A DNA stretch of 12,998 nucleotides from JANNAV01 sp031384695 (GCA_031384695.1 JANNAV010000298.1:1-12998), one strand, 5' to 3'. Counted from the stretch's first letter, positions 1 through 8,042 are shown. A program made the numbers and translations. The notes: a model not told the origin generated them from the sequence alone.

Positions 1-1470
1 ATGCGCCATCGCCCGCACCACCCGCAAATCATGGCTGATAAATATATAGGCCAGCCCCCATTTCTTCTGCAACGCCCGCAAAAGATCAACGATCTGCACC
101 TGCACCGTCATGTCAAGCGCCGAAGTCGGCTCGTCCAGCACCACCAGCTTTGGCCGCAGGATCATCGCGCGGGCAATGGCAATCCGCTGCCGCTGGCCGC
201 CGGAAAACTCATGCGGATAGCGCCCCATCCAAGCCGGATCAAGCCCCACCTCGGCCATCATCTCGGCCACCATCGCCCCCCGGTCGCGCCCCGGTTCCAC
301 CCCATGCACACCCAGACCTTCGGCAATGATCTCTTGCGCCGTCATCCGGGGCGACAGGCTGCCGAAGGGATCCTGAAACACCATCTGCATATCGCGGCGG
401 ATGGCGCGCAGGGCGGCCCCGCGCAGGCCAAGCAGTTCCGCCCCCTGAAAGCGGATGCTGCCTTCGGCCTGCAACAGCCGCAGAATCGCCAGCGCCAGCG
501 TGGTTTTGCCCGACCCGCTTTCACCCACAATCCCCAGCGTCTCGCCCGCGCGCACACTCAAAGTGGCCGCATTCACCGCCTTCACATGGCCCACCGTGCG
601 GCGCAGAAACCCGCGCTGAATGGGGAACCAGACGCGCAAATCGGTGGTGCTGATTACCTCGGCGGCCCCCGCAGGCACCGGTTCGGGATGGCCGGTTGCA
701 TGTGCCGCCAGCAGTTTGCGGGTGTAGGGGTGCTGCGGATTGGCGAAGATGTCGCGCGTCAGCCCCTGCTCCACGATCTCGCCGCCCTGCATCACGCAAA
801 CCCGGTCGGCAATCCGCTGCACGATGTTCAGATCATGGGTGATAAACAGCAGGCTCAACCCTTCCGACGCCTTCAACCCGGCCAGCAGCTCAAGGATCTG
901 CGCCTGTATCGTCACATCCAGCGCCGTGGTCGGCTCGTCGGCAATCAGCAACTCCGGCCCGTTGGCCAGCGCCATCGCAATCATCACCCGCTGCCGCTGG
1001 CCGCCCGAAAGCTGATGCGGATAGGCCGCAAGCCGGCTTTCGGCATCACGTATCCCCACCTTGTTCAGCAGTTCCAGTATCCGCGCCCGCGCTGCCGCCC
1101 CGCTCAACCCCTGATGCAGCGCAAGGCTTTCCGCCAACTGCCGCTCGATGCTGTGCAGCGGGTTCAGCGAGGTCATCGGCTCCTGAAAGATAAAGCTGAT
1201 GTCATTGCCGCGCACCCGCCGCAACCCGGCCTCATCCGCCCCCACCATCTCGGCCCCGAGATAGCGGATAGAGCCCGTCACCTCGGCGCTGTCGGGCAAC
1301 AGCGACACGGTGGAAAGTGCGGTCACCGATTTGCCCGAGCCGCTTTCCCCGACCAGCGCCACCGTCTCGCCCTTGTGCACTGCAAAACTCACCCCGCGCA
1401 CCGCCAAGGTCTGGCGCCCCTCCTGCCGGAAACCGATCGTCAGATCACTGACCTCAAGCACCACGCTCAT
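1..1470 (-). CDS. yejF: Peptide/microcin C ABC importer, double ATP-binding subunit YejF (3' end cut off by window)
   Basis: This is a cytoplasmic ATPase that powers the YejABEF peptide importer. It has two fused ABC domains. The first has Walker A GESGSGKS at residues 41-48, signature LSGGQ at 154-158, Walker B ending DEP at 178-180 and the H-loop His at 212. The second has Walker A GESGSGKT at 316-323, signature FSGGQ at 422-426, DEP at 446-448 and H-loop His 480. All catalytic motifs are intact in both halves, as is usual for the YejF/dipeptide-transporter fused ATPases. 490 codons are present and the frame is still open at base 1, so an estimated 40-50 C-terminal residues are missing. The ATG shares an ATGA overlap with the yejE stop codon, which points to translational coupling. 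The assignment as YejF rather than another oligopeptide ATPase rests on its place behind yejA, yejB and yejE. Confidence 0.93.
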   Translation of the reverse strand, partial: MSVVLEVSDLTIGFRQEGRQTLAVRGVSFAVHKGETVALVGESGSGKSVTALSTVSLLPDSAEVTGSIRYLGAEMVGADEAGLRRVRGNDISFIFQEPMTSLNPLHSIERQLAESLALHQGLSGAAARARILELLNKVGIRDAESRLAAYPHQLSGGQRQRVMIAMALANGPELLIADEPTTALDVTIQAQILELLAGLKASEGLSLLFITHDLNIVQRIADRVCVMQGGEIVEQGLTRDIFANPQHPYTRKLLAAHATGHPEPVPAGAAEVISTTDLRVWFPIQRGFLRRTVGHVKAVNAATLSVRAGETLGIVGESGSGKTTLALAILRLLQAEGSIRFQGAELLGLRGAALRAIRRDMQMVFQDPFGSLSPRMTAQEIIAEGLGVHGVEPGRDRGAMVAEMMAEVGLDPAWMGRYPHEFSGGQRQRIAIARAMILRPKLVVLDEPTSALDMTVQVQIVDLLRALQKKWGLAYIFISHDLRVVRAMAH

Positions 1471-2585
1471 CGGAAGGTCTTTCGCGGGTCAAAGGCGTCG
1501 CGGATGCCCTCGAAGATGAACACCAGCAGGCTCAGCATGATGGCAAAAGTGAAAAACGCGGTGAAGGCCAGCGACGGCACCTGCAGGTTCTGCTTGGCCT
1601 GCTGCGTCATCTCGCCCAGCGATGGCAGATCGGCGGGCAGACCAAAGCCCAGAAAATCAAGCGTCGCCAGCGATCCGATGGTGCCCGACACGATGAACGG
1701 CAGCATGGTCAGGGTCGCCACCATCGCATTCGGCAGCACATGGCGGAACATGATCACCCGGTCGGGCACCCCCAGCGCGCGGGCGGCGCGCACATATTCG
1801 AAATTGCGCGCCCGCAGAAACTCGGCCCGCACCACACCCACAAGGCTGGTCCAGCCGAACAGCACCATCAGCCCCACCAGCAACCAGAAATTCATCCGCC
1901 AGATCGCCGACACGATGATGATCACGTAAAGCGACGGGGTCGAGCCCCAGATCTCCAGCACCCGCTGAAACACAAGGTCAACCAACCCGCCGAAATACCC
2001 CTGCACAGCACCTGCGATAATGCCGATCACCGAGGTGAAGAACGTCACGATCAGTGCAAACGCCACCGACAGGCGGAACCCGTAGATCACCCGCGCCAGC
2101 ACATCGCGCGCGGTATCATCGGTGCCCAGCCAATGGGTGGCATCCGGCCCCGAAGGTGCGGCCTTCCCCCCAAGATCATTGATGGTGTTAAAGCTGTAAG
2201 GGATCGGCGCCCACAGGATCCAGCCCTGATAAAACCCTTCGGTATCGGTGGCAAACGTCCCCGCCTCCACCTCTGCGATCATCGCATCGGGGTCATCAAA
2301 ACACGTCACCAAACCGCCGGTACGGATCAGGCATTTCACCTCCGCCGAGGTATAATTCGCCTCGGTGCGAAAATCGCCGCCGAAATCCGCCTCCGAATAA
2401 AACCGCAGAAACGGCATGTGCAGCGCGCCGCGATAGCTGGCCAGCAACGGCCGGTCATTGGCCAGAACCTCGGCGAAAAGCGACATGCCGAACAGAAAAG
2501 CGAACAAAAACATCGAATAATACGCCCGCCGGTTGGCCTTGAAATTGCGCCAGCGCCGCTGATTGAGGGGGGAAAGCCGCATCAT
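1467..2585 (-). CDS. yejE: Peptide/microcin C ABC importer permease YejE
   Basis: This is the second inner-membrane permease of the YejABEF importer, 372 residues long. It has an N-terminal membrane segment at about residues 22-42, then a long periplasmic loop of about 125 residues, then a binding-protein-dependent permease core with hydrophobic segments from about 170 to 360. The EAA loop that docks on the ATPase is at about 263-286 (pattern EYVRAARALGVP...RHVLPN). The N-terminal RRxRNFKxNRRAYYS pattern and the large loop are typical of YejE/OppC-like subunits. The start is ATG ATG. A GGAGG sits 2 bases before the first ATG and 5 before the second, so initiation at 2582 is equally possible. 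The first ATG overlaps the yejB stop (ATGA). The periplasmic loop carries two cysteines, C85 and C95. Confidence 0.93.
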   Translation of the reverse strand: MMRLSPLNQRRWRNFKANRRAYYSMFLFAFLFGMSLFAEVLANDRPLLASYRGALHMPFLRFYSEADFGGDFRTEANYTSAEVKCLIRTGGLVTCFDDPDAMIAEVEAGTFATDTEGFYQGWILWAPIPYSFNTINDLGGKAAPSGPDATHWLGTDDTARDVLARVIYGFRLSVAFALIVTFFTSVIGIIAGAVQGYFGGLVDLVFQRVLEIWGSTPSLYVIIIVSAIWRMNFWLLVGLMVLFGWTSLVGVVRAEFLRARNFEYVRAARALGVPDRVIMFRHVLPNAMVATLTMLPFIVSGTIGSLATLDFLGFGLPADLPSLGEMTQQAKQNLQVPSLAFTAFFTFAIMLSLLVFIFEGIRDAFDPRKTFR

Positions 2586-3736
2586 CCCCTCCGGTCGAAA
2601 TCAATCCGGGGGTCAACCCAGACATACATCAGATCGGACAGGATCCCGATCACCAGCCCCACCAGCCCAAAGGCAAACAGGGTGCCGAAAATCACCGGAT
2701 AATCCCGCTCCACCGCCGAGCGGAACCCCAACTGCCCCAGCCCGTCCAGCGAAAATATCGTCTCGATGATCAGCGAGCCGCCGAAGAACACGCTGAAAAA
2801 CAGCCCCGGAAACCCGGCAATCACGATCAGCATCGCATTGCGGAACACATGGCCGTACAGCACCCGGTTTTCCGTCAGCCCCTTGGCCCGCGCCGTCATC
2901 ACATATTGCTTCTTGATCTCATCGAGAAAGCTGTTCTTGGTCAGCAGCGTCAGCGTGGCAAAGGACGAGATTGTCGAGGCCAGCACCGGCAAGGTAATGT
3001 GCCACAGATAATCCCCAGCCTTGCCCAGCCACGAAAGCTGGTCAAAATTCTCCGATGTCAGGCCCCGCAGCGGAAACACCTTCCAGTAGGATCCCCCCGA
3101 AAACAGCACCAACAGCAGGATGGCAAACAGAAATCCCGGAATCGCGTAGGCCGCGATGATCGCCCCCGAGGTCCAACTGTCAAACGCCGATCCATCATGC
3201 ACCGCTTTCCGGATCCCCATCGGGATCGAGATCATATAGGCGATCAACGTCGACCACAGGCCCAGCGTGATCGACACCGGCATCTTTTCCACGATCAGGC
3301 TCAGCACCGAGGCCGAACGGAAATAGCTGTCGCCGAAATCCAGCCTAACATAGCGCCCCAGCATCAGGAAAAACCGCTCCACCGCCGGAATATTTTCCTT
3401 CACGCATTCCGGGGCCTTCAGCGACGGCGTGCCGGTAAAACCCTCTGCACAAACAAACCTCGCAAAGCCGAACTCGACCTCAAGTTTCGCCTTGAACTCC
3501 GGCGGCAGGCCGCGCGCGCCGATATAGCTTTCATCGCCCGCCTTGGCCTCGGTGCCCGCATCGCCGCCGCTGCCGCCGCTGATCGCGTCAATCGCATCGC
3601 CGCTGCCCTCCAGCCGCGCTTCGATCTGATCAATCGGGCCACCGGGCACGAACTGGGTCAGGCCGAAATTCACCACCATGATCCCCAGCAACGTGGGGAT
3701 CACCAGCAGCAGCCGACGCAGGATATAGGCTCCCAT
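2582..3736 (-). CDS. yejB: Peptide/microcin C ABC importer permease YejB
   Basis: This is the first inner-membrane permease of the YejABEF importer, 384 residues long. Membrane segment 1 is at about residues 7-27 (LRRLLLVIPTLLGIMVVNF, the classic DppB/OppB-type start). The permease core runs from about 150 to 375 and the EAA loop is at about 277-300 (QYVMTARAKGLTENRV). Between them lies a periplasmic loop of about 120 residues. It has a Gly/Ser/Asp-rich stretch (about 44-68) that looks flexible, and two cysteines (C96, C111). The gene starts 7 bp after the yejA stop with no strong Shine-Dalgarno site, so it probably depends on read-through or coupling from yejA. The gene order and protein lengths match the Yej family well. 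Confidence 0.94.
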   Translation of the reverse strand: MGAYILRRLLLVIPTLLGIMVVNFGLTQFVPGGPIDQIEARLEGSGDAIDAISGGSGGDAGTEAKAGDESYIGARGLPPEFKAKLEVEFGFARFVCAEGFTGTPSLKAPECVKENIPAVERFFLMLGRYVRLDFGDSYFRSASVLSLIVEKMPVSITLGLWSTLIAYMISIPMGIRKAVHDGSAFDSWTSGAIIAAYAIPGFLFAILLLVLFSGGSYWKVFPLRGLTSENFDQLSWLGKAGDYLWHITLPVLASTISSFATLTLLTKNSFLDEIKKQYVMTARAKGLTENRVLYGHVFRNAMLIVIAGFPGLFFSVFFGGSLIIETIFSLDGLGQLGFRSAVERDYPVIFGTLFAFGLVGLVIGILSDLMYVWVDPRIDFDRRG

Positions 3737-3743
3737 CGCGGCG

Positions 3744-5621
3744 TTAGTTCAGCGCGCCCGCAGCCTTCAGGGCCGCAGCTTTTTCAGGGTTGGCCCACCA
3801 GAAACTCATCTCACCCAGAGCATAGGGCGGCAGGGTTTCGGGATGCTCGTACATGTCATAATAGGCCACGGTATTGGTGCTCTTGAACCATTGCGGCACC
3901 CAGAACCGCTCGCGCCGCAGCACCCGGTCCAGCGCCTTGGTGGCCACCGTCAGCGCGTCCTTGGTTTTCGCCGCTTTCACCACTTCGGTCAACTGATCCA
4001 CCGCCGGCGATTTCAGCCCCATCACGTTGAACGCCGAAACATCCGCCGTGGCCGAGCCATAGTATTGCTGCAAATCCGCGCCCGAAAAATACGCCGACCG
4101 CGCGTTGCCGGTGATCATGTCGAAATCATAGCTGGGCGGGCGGGTGCGGCTTTCCATCTGCGCATCGTCGATGTTGGTCAGCACCGCATCCACCCCCAAC
4201 GCTTTCAGATTCTCGATATAGGGCGAGATCACCCGGTCAAATGACGGATTGTCGTTCAGAAACTCCACCCGCAGCTTTTCGCCCTTGGCATTGCGGCGGA
4301 TACCGTCATCGCCCACGGTCCAGCCAGCCGCGTCCAGCAGCCCGGACGCCCGGCGCAGGTTCTTGCGGTCCAGTTGCTTGTCGCCCGAAACCGGCGCCAT
4401 CAGCGCCTCGTCGGTCAGAATGGATGCGTCCAGCACCCCCTTGTCCACCAGCGGCTGCAAAATCGCCACTTCCTCGGGCGAAGGCACCCCGATGGCCGCC
4501 AGCCAGCTGTTTTCCCAAACCGAATTGATCCGCGCGTAAAGCCCGTAAAACAGCGTCTGGTTCGACCATTCAAAGTTGAACATCAAGCCGATCGCCTCGC
4601 GCACGCGTGGATCCTGAAACTTTTCCCGCCGCAGGTTGAACAGAAACGCCTGCCCATTCGCCTTGGCCCCCGATGGCAGTTCCGCTTTCACCACCTGCCC
4701 CGTGGTCAGCGCCGGAAAATCATACTGCGTCGCCCAGCTTTTCGAGGAATTCTCGTTGCGAAAGCTGTAGGTGCCGCTTTTGAACGCCTCGAACGCCGCC
4801 GTGGCATCGGCGAAATACTCGATGCGGATGGTGTCGAAATTGTTCTGCCCCAGATTGATCGGCAGCGCTTCCCCCCAATAGTCCGGGTTGCGCCGGTAAA
4901 TCAGCGTCTGGCTCGGCACCGCCTTGTCCAACGCGTAAGCCCCCGACCCGAGGAAAGGCATCATGCTGCTTTCCTCAAGGTCCAGCTTGTTCGCCACATA
5001 ATGCGCCTTAGAGATGATCGACAGGCTGCCCACATCGGCGGGCAAATCCCGCGTCGGCACCCCCGGCCGGAAGGTAAACTTCACCTTCAGCGGCGCCAGA
5101 ATCTCGGCCCCCTGCACCTGTTCGGCAAAAACCGTGCGGAAATCCGTCAGGCCTTTGGTCAGGAACGTCTCATAGGAAAACACCACATCCTCTGCCGTTA
5201 CCGGCGACCCGTCGGCAAACTTCGCCTCCGGGCGCAGGTTGAAGATCACCCAAGCCCGGTCCTCGGGGTATTCCAGCGTGCTGCACAGCAGGCAATAAGA
5301 CGCGCCGATCTCGTCGGAAACCCCGGTCAGGATGGTTTCATAGGGCAACGACGCCAGCGCCCCCGCCCGCCCCTTGATCGAATAGGGGTTCATCGAGTCA
5401 AACCCACCCGGCGCCCATTCCGATATCTCGCCACCCTTGGGCGCCGCGGGGTTCACATAATCCAGATGCTTGAAATCAGCGGCATATTTCAGATCGCCAA
5501 AGGTCGAGATGCCATGCGACACCACCACCTTGCCGTCCTGCGCCATGGCGCCAGAACCACAACCCAAGGCCAGCAGCAATCCAAACAAACCCTGCCGCAG
5601 CCGCCCCGCAGCCCTGATCAT
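3744..5621 (-). CDS. yejA: Periplasmic peptide/microcin C-binding protein YejA
   Basis: This is the extracytoplasmic solute-binding protein of the YejABEF importer (SBP_bac_5 family), which captures peptides and, in enterobacteria, microcin C. From the chosen ATG the protein has 625 residues. Its signal peptide has a basic start (MIRAAGRLRQ), a hydrophobic core (GLFGLLLALG) and a type I cleavage site AMA|Q after residue 27. Family features include the opening HGIStFGDLKY, GGxISEWAPGGFDSMNPY, the segment EYPEDRAWVIFNLRPEAKF and SPVTAEDVVFSYE. A CLLC pair sits at C110/C113. The start is not certain. An ATG at 5630 and a TTG at 5669 are in frame upstream. I prefer 5621 because GAGG lies 9 bases before it and the signal peptide then has normal length. 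It is the first gene of the operon. Confidence 0.93.
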   Translation of the reverse strand: MIRAAGRLRQGLFGLLLALGCGSGAMAQDGKVVVSHGISTFGDLKYAADFKHLDYVNPAAPKGGEISEWAPGGFDSMNPYSIKGRAGALASLPYETILTGVSDEIGASYCLLCSTLEYPEDRAWVIFNLRPEAKFADGSPVTAEDVVFSYETFLTKGLTDFRTVFAEQVQGAEILAPLKVKFTFRPGVPTRDLPADVGSLSIISKAHYVANKLDLEESSMMPFLGSGAYALDKAVPSQTLIYRRNPDYWGEALPINLGQNNFDTIRIEYFADATAAFEAFKSGTYSFRNENSSKSWATQYDFPALTTGQVVKAELPSGAKANGQAFLFNLRREKFQDPRVREAIGLMFNFEWSNQTLFYGLYARINSVWENSWLAAIGVPSPEEVAILQPLVDKGVLDASILTDEALMAPVSGDKQLDRKNLRRASGLLDAAGWTVGDDGIRRNAKGEKLRVEFLNDNPSFDRVISPYIENLKALGVDAVLTNIDDAQMESRTRPPSYDFDMITGNARSAYFSGADLQQYYGSATADVSAFNVMGLKSPAVDQLTEVVKAAKTKDALTVATKALDRVLRRERFWVPQWFKSTNTVAYYDMYEHPETLPPYALGEMSFWWANPEKAAALKAAGALN

Positions 5622-5680
5622 ATTCGCCATCCTCACCACCCCGGCCCCTGCCCTCGCATGCTTGGTCAATACACGCCTGT

Positions 5681-5713
5681 ATTATGCTAATTCGGAACCA
5701 CGCCAAGTCACAA
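5681..5713 (-). promoter_or_regulatory. Possible promoter for yejABEF
   Basis: On the minus strand a TTGTGA hexamer (5708-5713) is separated by 18 bases from TAGCAT (5684-5689). The overlapping CATAAT (5681-5686) is an alternative -10. The site lies about 50-60 bases before the preferred yejA start and after the cycY terminator, where an operon promoter is expected. The match is partial and alphaproteobacterial promoters are variable, so this is a weak call. Confidence 0.27.
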
Positions 5714-5765
5714 GCACCAACTCAGCCAACGCGATTGCGTGAAGCCCGCACCCCTATACGCCAAA

Positions 5766-5787
5766 GGCCACCCGGCAAAGGGTGGCC
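5766..5787 (-). terminator. Hairpin terminator behind cycY
   Basis: The sequence is a perfect 8-bp inverted repeat GGCCACCC/GGGTGGCC around a 6-base loop. Read on the minus strand it begins 23 bases after the cycY stop codon and is followed by a short TTT. It separates cycY from the yej operon, which reads in the same direction. The T-tract is short, so termination may be partial. Confidence 0.6.
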
Positions 5788-5810
5788 CCGGTTTCACATC
5801 GCGCCAAGGC

Positions 5811-6338
5811 TCACTTCAACGCGGCCAGATAGGCAATCACATTGGCCCGGTCCTCAACCTTGGGCAGGCCGGCAAAAGACATCTTGGTGCCCGGCGCATA
5901 GGCCTTTGGGCTGGTCAGAAAACCGTTCAGGTTGTCCGGCGTCCAGGCCGCCGACGCCATCGCCACCAACGCCTCCGAATAGCCGAACCCCGCAACCGAG
6001 GCTTTGGGCCGGTCGACCACCCCGTTCAGATGTGGGCCGGTGCCGTTCGAGCCGTCCACCTTGTGGCAGGCCTTGCACTTGCCGAACACCTTCTCACCCG
6101 CCGCCGCATCGGCACTGGCATAAACCACCTCGAACGCAGGGCCCGCGTCGGCGGCCACTTCGGTGGGGGCGGCGGCACCGGTATCAATCGTATAGGCCTG
6201 CGCCATCTCTTCGCCGTCATGCCCCGCCTCAGGGCCGGTGTGATACAGCGCATCCGCAGCCCAGGCCCCAAAAAGGTAGATCAGCAACGAGCCGCAGACC
6301 GCACCGACTGCCTTGGTGATTGTCATCGTGTCGAACAT
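5811..6338 (-). CDS. cycY: Membrane-anchored c-type cytochrome, cytochrome cy type
   Basis: This is an electron carrier tethered to the inner membrane. In Rhodobacter, cytochrome cy passes electrons from the bc1 complex to the photosynthetic reaction centre and/or cbb3 oxidase. The protein has 175 residues. The N-terminal MFDTMTITK leads into one uncleaved hydrophobic anchor at about 8-28. An Ala/Glu/Asp-rich periplasmic linker follows at about 32-75. The class I cytochrome c domain runs from about 76 to 175. The haem site is CKACH at 88-92 (C88, C91, axial H92), and M153 in PGTKMSFAG is the likely sixth ligand. Anchor plus linker plus domain is the layout of CycY/CycM rather than of a soluble cytochrome c2. 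Start at 6338: AAGGA lies 9 bases upstream. A terminator follows the gene and a promoter precedes it. The precise name is by resemblance. Confidence 0.9.
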   Translation of the reverse strand: MFDTMTITKAVGAVCGSLLIYLFGAWAADALYHTGPEAGHDGEEMAQAYTIDTGAAAPTEVAADAGPAFEVVYASADAAAGEKVFGKCKACHKVDGSNGTGPHLNGVVDRPKASVAGFGYSEALVAMASAAWTPDNLNGFLTSPKAYAPGTKMSFAGLPKVEDRANVIAYLAALK

Positions 6339-6370
6339 GTCGCGGCTTCCTTATCGGCTGGTTTGATCGG

Positions 6371-6400
6371 TATCTACCCGCTTCCCCCCTGCGCTTTCAA
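6371..6400 (-). promoter_or_regulatory. Probable sigma70-type promoter of cycY
   Basis: On the minus strand TTGAAA (-35, 6395-6400) is followed after 18 bases by TAGATA (-10, 6371-6376). The -10 lies about 32 bases before the cycY ATG, leaving room for a short leader containing the Shine-Dalgarno site. It is the best promoter-like match in this 122-bp divergent intergenic region. No equally good match was found for the opposite-strand pheA. Confidence 0.5.
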
Positions 6401-6460
6401 GGTGTACTAGCGCGACCAATCGCCCCTGTCATGGGCTTTTTGTGTCGGAGTTTGCGGATT

Positions 6461-7291
6461 ATGGCGGGACGCATCGCTTTTCAGGGGGAACCGGGGGCCT
6501 ATTCGCATCAGGCCTGCCGCGAGGCGCGCCCGGGGATGCAGGCCGTGCCCTGCGCCACCTTCGAAGAGGTGATTGATCTTTGCCGCGCGGGGTCGGTTGA
6601 TCTGGCGATGCTGGCGGTGGAAAACTCCACCTATGGCCGCGTCGCCGATGTGCACCGCCTGTTGCCAAGGTCGGGCCTGTACATCATCGACGAGGCTTTC
6701 GTGCGCGTCCATATCAACCTTCTGGCGGTGCCGGGCACCCGGCTGTCGCAGGTCAAACGGGTGCGCTGCATGTCGATCCTTCTGGGCCAGTGCGGCAGCT
6801 TTCTGAAAGATCACAATCTTGAAACTCTGAACTGGACCGACAACGCCGCTGCCGCCCGCGCGGTGGCAGCCCTCGCCGATCCCGCCGAGGCGGCGCTGGC
6901 ATCCGAACTGGCCGCCGAGATCTACGGCCTTGATATCCTCGCCCGCCAGATCGAGGATCAGTCGAACAACACCACCCGCTTTCTGGTGATGGCCCCCGCC
7001 GCCGATCCGGCCCGCCGCGCGCGCCGGATGATGACCACCTTCACCTTCCGCGTGCGCAACATTCCGGCGGCGCTATACAAGGCAATGGGCGGTTTTGCCA
7101 CCAATGGCGTGAACATGACCAAACTGGAAAGCTACATGGTCGGCGGGTCGTTCACCGCCACCGAGTTCTATGCCGATATCGAAGGCCACCCCGAAGATGC
7201 ACCCGTCCGCCGCGCGCTGGAGGAGCTGGCTTATTTCACCTCCGAGGTCAATATTCTGGGCGTCTACCCCTCGGACCGACAGCGCGGCTGA
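6461..7291 (+). CDS. pheA: Prephenate dehydratase (monofunctional, with ACT regulatory domain)
   Basis: The enzyme converts prephenate to phenylpyruvate with loss of CO2 and water, a step of phenylalanine synthesis in the cytoplasm. The protein has 276 residues, the normal size for a stand-alone PDT. The catalytic domain (about 4-178) shows RIAFQGEPGAYSHQA, the substrate-site AVENS at 52-56 and the signature TTRFLV at 171-176 with catalytic T172. The ACT domain (about 191-270) shows the phenylalanine-binding pattern PAALYKAMGGF...NMTKLES. There is no chorismate mutase domain, unlike the enterobacterial fusion. ATG 6461 has GGAG 10 bases upstream and fits the family start. An in-frame ATG at 6431 is possible but less likely. 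The usual Ser-His before the LLGQC motif is not evident (residues 103-111 read CMSILLGQC). The gene is divergent from cycY. Confidence 0.92.
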   Translation: MAGRIAFQGEPGAYSHQACREARPGMQAVPCATFEEVIDLCRAGSVDLAMLAVENSTYGRVADVHRLLPRSGLYIIDEAFVRVHINLLAVPGTRLSQVKRVRCMSILLGQCGSFLKDHNLETLNWTDNAAAARAVAALADPAEAALASELAAEIYGLDILARQIEDQSNNTTRFLVMAPAADPARRARRMMTTFTFRVRNIPAALYKAMGGFATNGVNMTKLESYMVGGSFTATEFYADIEGHPEDAPVRRALEELAYFTSEVNILGVYPSDRQRG

Positions 7292-7345
7292 CGCAAGGCC
7301 AGGCAACCAAAACCGCCGCCACCCCCCGCCTCGCCCGCCTGCCCC

Positions 7346-7377
7346 CCTGTCAGCAAGCCCGCCTGTCAGCAAGCCCG
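7346..7377. repeat. Tandem duplication, 2 x 16 bp
   Basis: The unit CCTGTCAGCAAGCCCG occurs twice with no interruption and no mismatch (7346-7361 and 7362-7377). It lies in the 156-bp non-coding gap between the convergent pheA and SRPBCC genes. Confidence 0.9.
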
Positions 7378-7383
7378 ACACCC

Positions 7384-7417
7384 CTTAACCAAACCCAGAC
7401 CTTGACCAAACCCAGAC
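7384..7417. repeat. Tandem duplication, 2 x 17 bp
   Basis: The unit CTTAACCAAACCCAGAC (7384-7400) is followed directly by CTTGACCAAACCCAGAC (7401-7417), with one mismatch. It lies only 6 bases after the preceding 16-bp duplication but has an unrelated sequence, so two separate duplication events are implied. Confidence 0.9.
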
Positions 7418-7447
7418 GCGCCGTGTCGCGCACCCAACCCCGCACCC

Positions 7448-7921
7448 TCAAGCCCGCTGCGCGACGCGGTAGCGCGCGTCGATATCGGCGGCCAGCATCG
7501 CAATGCGCGCGTCAAAGCTTTTGTCCACCCGCGAACGCGCGAGGCGCAACGATTGCAGGAACAACCGCGCCCCCAGCGTGCGGGGCTTCACCTCAACCCC
7601 CACATGCAGCCGCGTGCGCCGGGCCGCCATCTCCAGCAGATCAATCTTCACATCGCCCTCCACCGAGGCCGAAGAGCCGATGAACGCCATATGCCCCGCC
7701 GCATCCAGCGCCAGCAACTGCACATTGATCACCCGCTCCTTGCCGCGATAGGCAAAGCGGGTCAGCCAGCTCATCCCCGGCCCGGCCACGCGCAACGCAT
7801 CGGTGCGGCTGACCTCCGCCCCCCGCCGCATCGCCGCCCGCTCCCATCCCTCAAAGTCCGCCAGCGTCTTTTGCACAAACTCCAGCGGCGCTTCGATATC
7901 ATGCCGTGCCACAAACTTCAT
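7448..7921 (-). CDS. SRPBCC-fold (START/polyketide-cyclase-like) protein of unknown role
   Basis: This is a 157-residue protein with the SRPBCC pattern: it opens MKFVARHDIEAPLEFVQKTL, like many polyketide-cyclase/START-like proteins in which a first strand and helix gate a hydrophobic pocket. An alternating beta-rich middle part follows (about 60-115: ERVINVQLLALD, MAFIGSSASVEG, TRLHVGVEVKP), and a long C-terminal helix at about 118-150 would cover the pocket. There is no signal peptide or membrane segment, so it is probably cytosolic. Ligand and function cannot be read from the sequence. Start: ATG 7921 has GGAG 8 bases upstream and begins the fold correctly. A longer reading from 7957 would run through a 14-bp repeat and is rejected. 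The gene lies 121 bp downstream of nudC on the same strand with no terminator between, so the two may be co-transcribed. Confidence 0.8.
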   Translation of the reverse strand: MKFVARHDIEAPLEFVQKTLADFEGWERAAMRRGAEVSRTDALRVAGPGMSWLTRFAYRGKERVINVQLLALDAAGHMAFIGSSASVEGDVKIDLLEMAARRTRLHVGVEVKPRTLGARLFLQSLRLARSRVDKSFDARIAMLAADIDARYRVAQRA

Positions 7922-7934
7922 CCGACCTGCTCCC

Positions 7935-7990
7935 AACCACCGCCTGCCAACCACCACCTGCTAACCACCGCCTGCCAACCACCGCCTGCC
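7935..7990. repeat. Tandem array, 4 x 14 bp, in the leader of the SRPBCC gene
   Basis: Four consecutive 14-base units of AACCACCGCCTGCC fill 7935-7948, 7949-7962, 7963-7976 and 7977-7990. Units 1, 3 and 4 are identical and unit 2 has two changes. Partial copies flank the array on both sides. It ends 13 bases upstream of the SRPBCC start on the minus strand, just outside the Shine-Dalgarno site, where the unit reads GGCAGGCGGTGGTT. Confidence 0.92.
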
Positions 7991-8042
7991 AACCGCGCAT
8001 CGCGACCAATGACGCATTATGGTCTTGCCGGTGAATCTGGCG

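Noticed and set aside
1..1929. Long plus-strand open frame of 642 codons across the yejF/yejE region
   Set aside because: It is rich in His/Pro/Arg/Gln with no domain pattern, and lies opposite genes with full ABC transporter motifs. It is a by-product of high GC and codon bias.
5590..5600. Possible lipobox in the YejA signal peptide (ALGC)
   Set aside because: The residue at -3 is Ala rather than Leu/Val/Ile, and a good type I cleavage site AMA|Q follows. A soluble periplasmic protein is more likely.
7935..7990. CRISPR-like array
   Set aside because: The units are contiguous 14-mers without spacers, so it is a simple tandem repeat.
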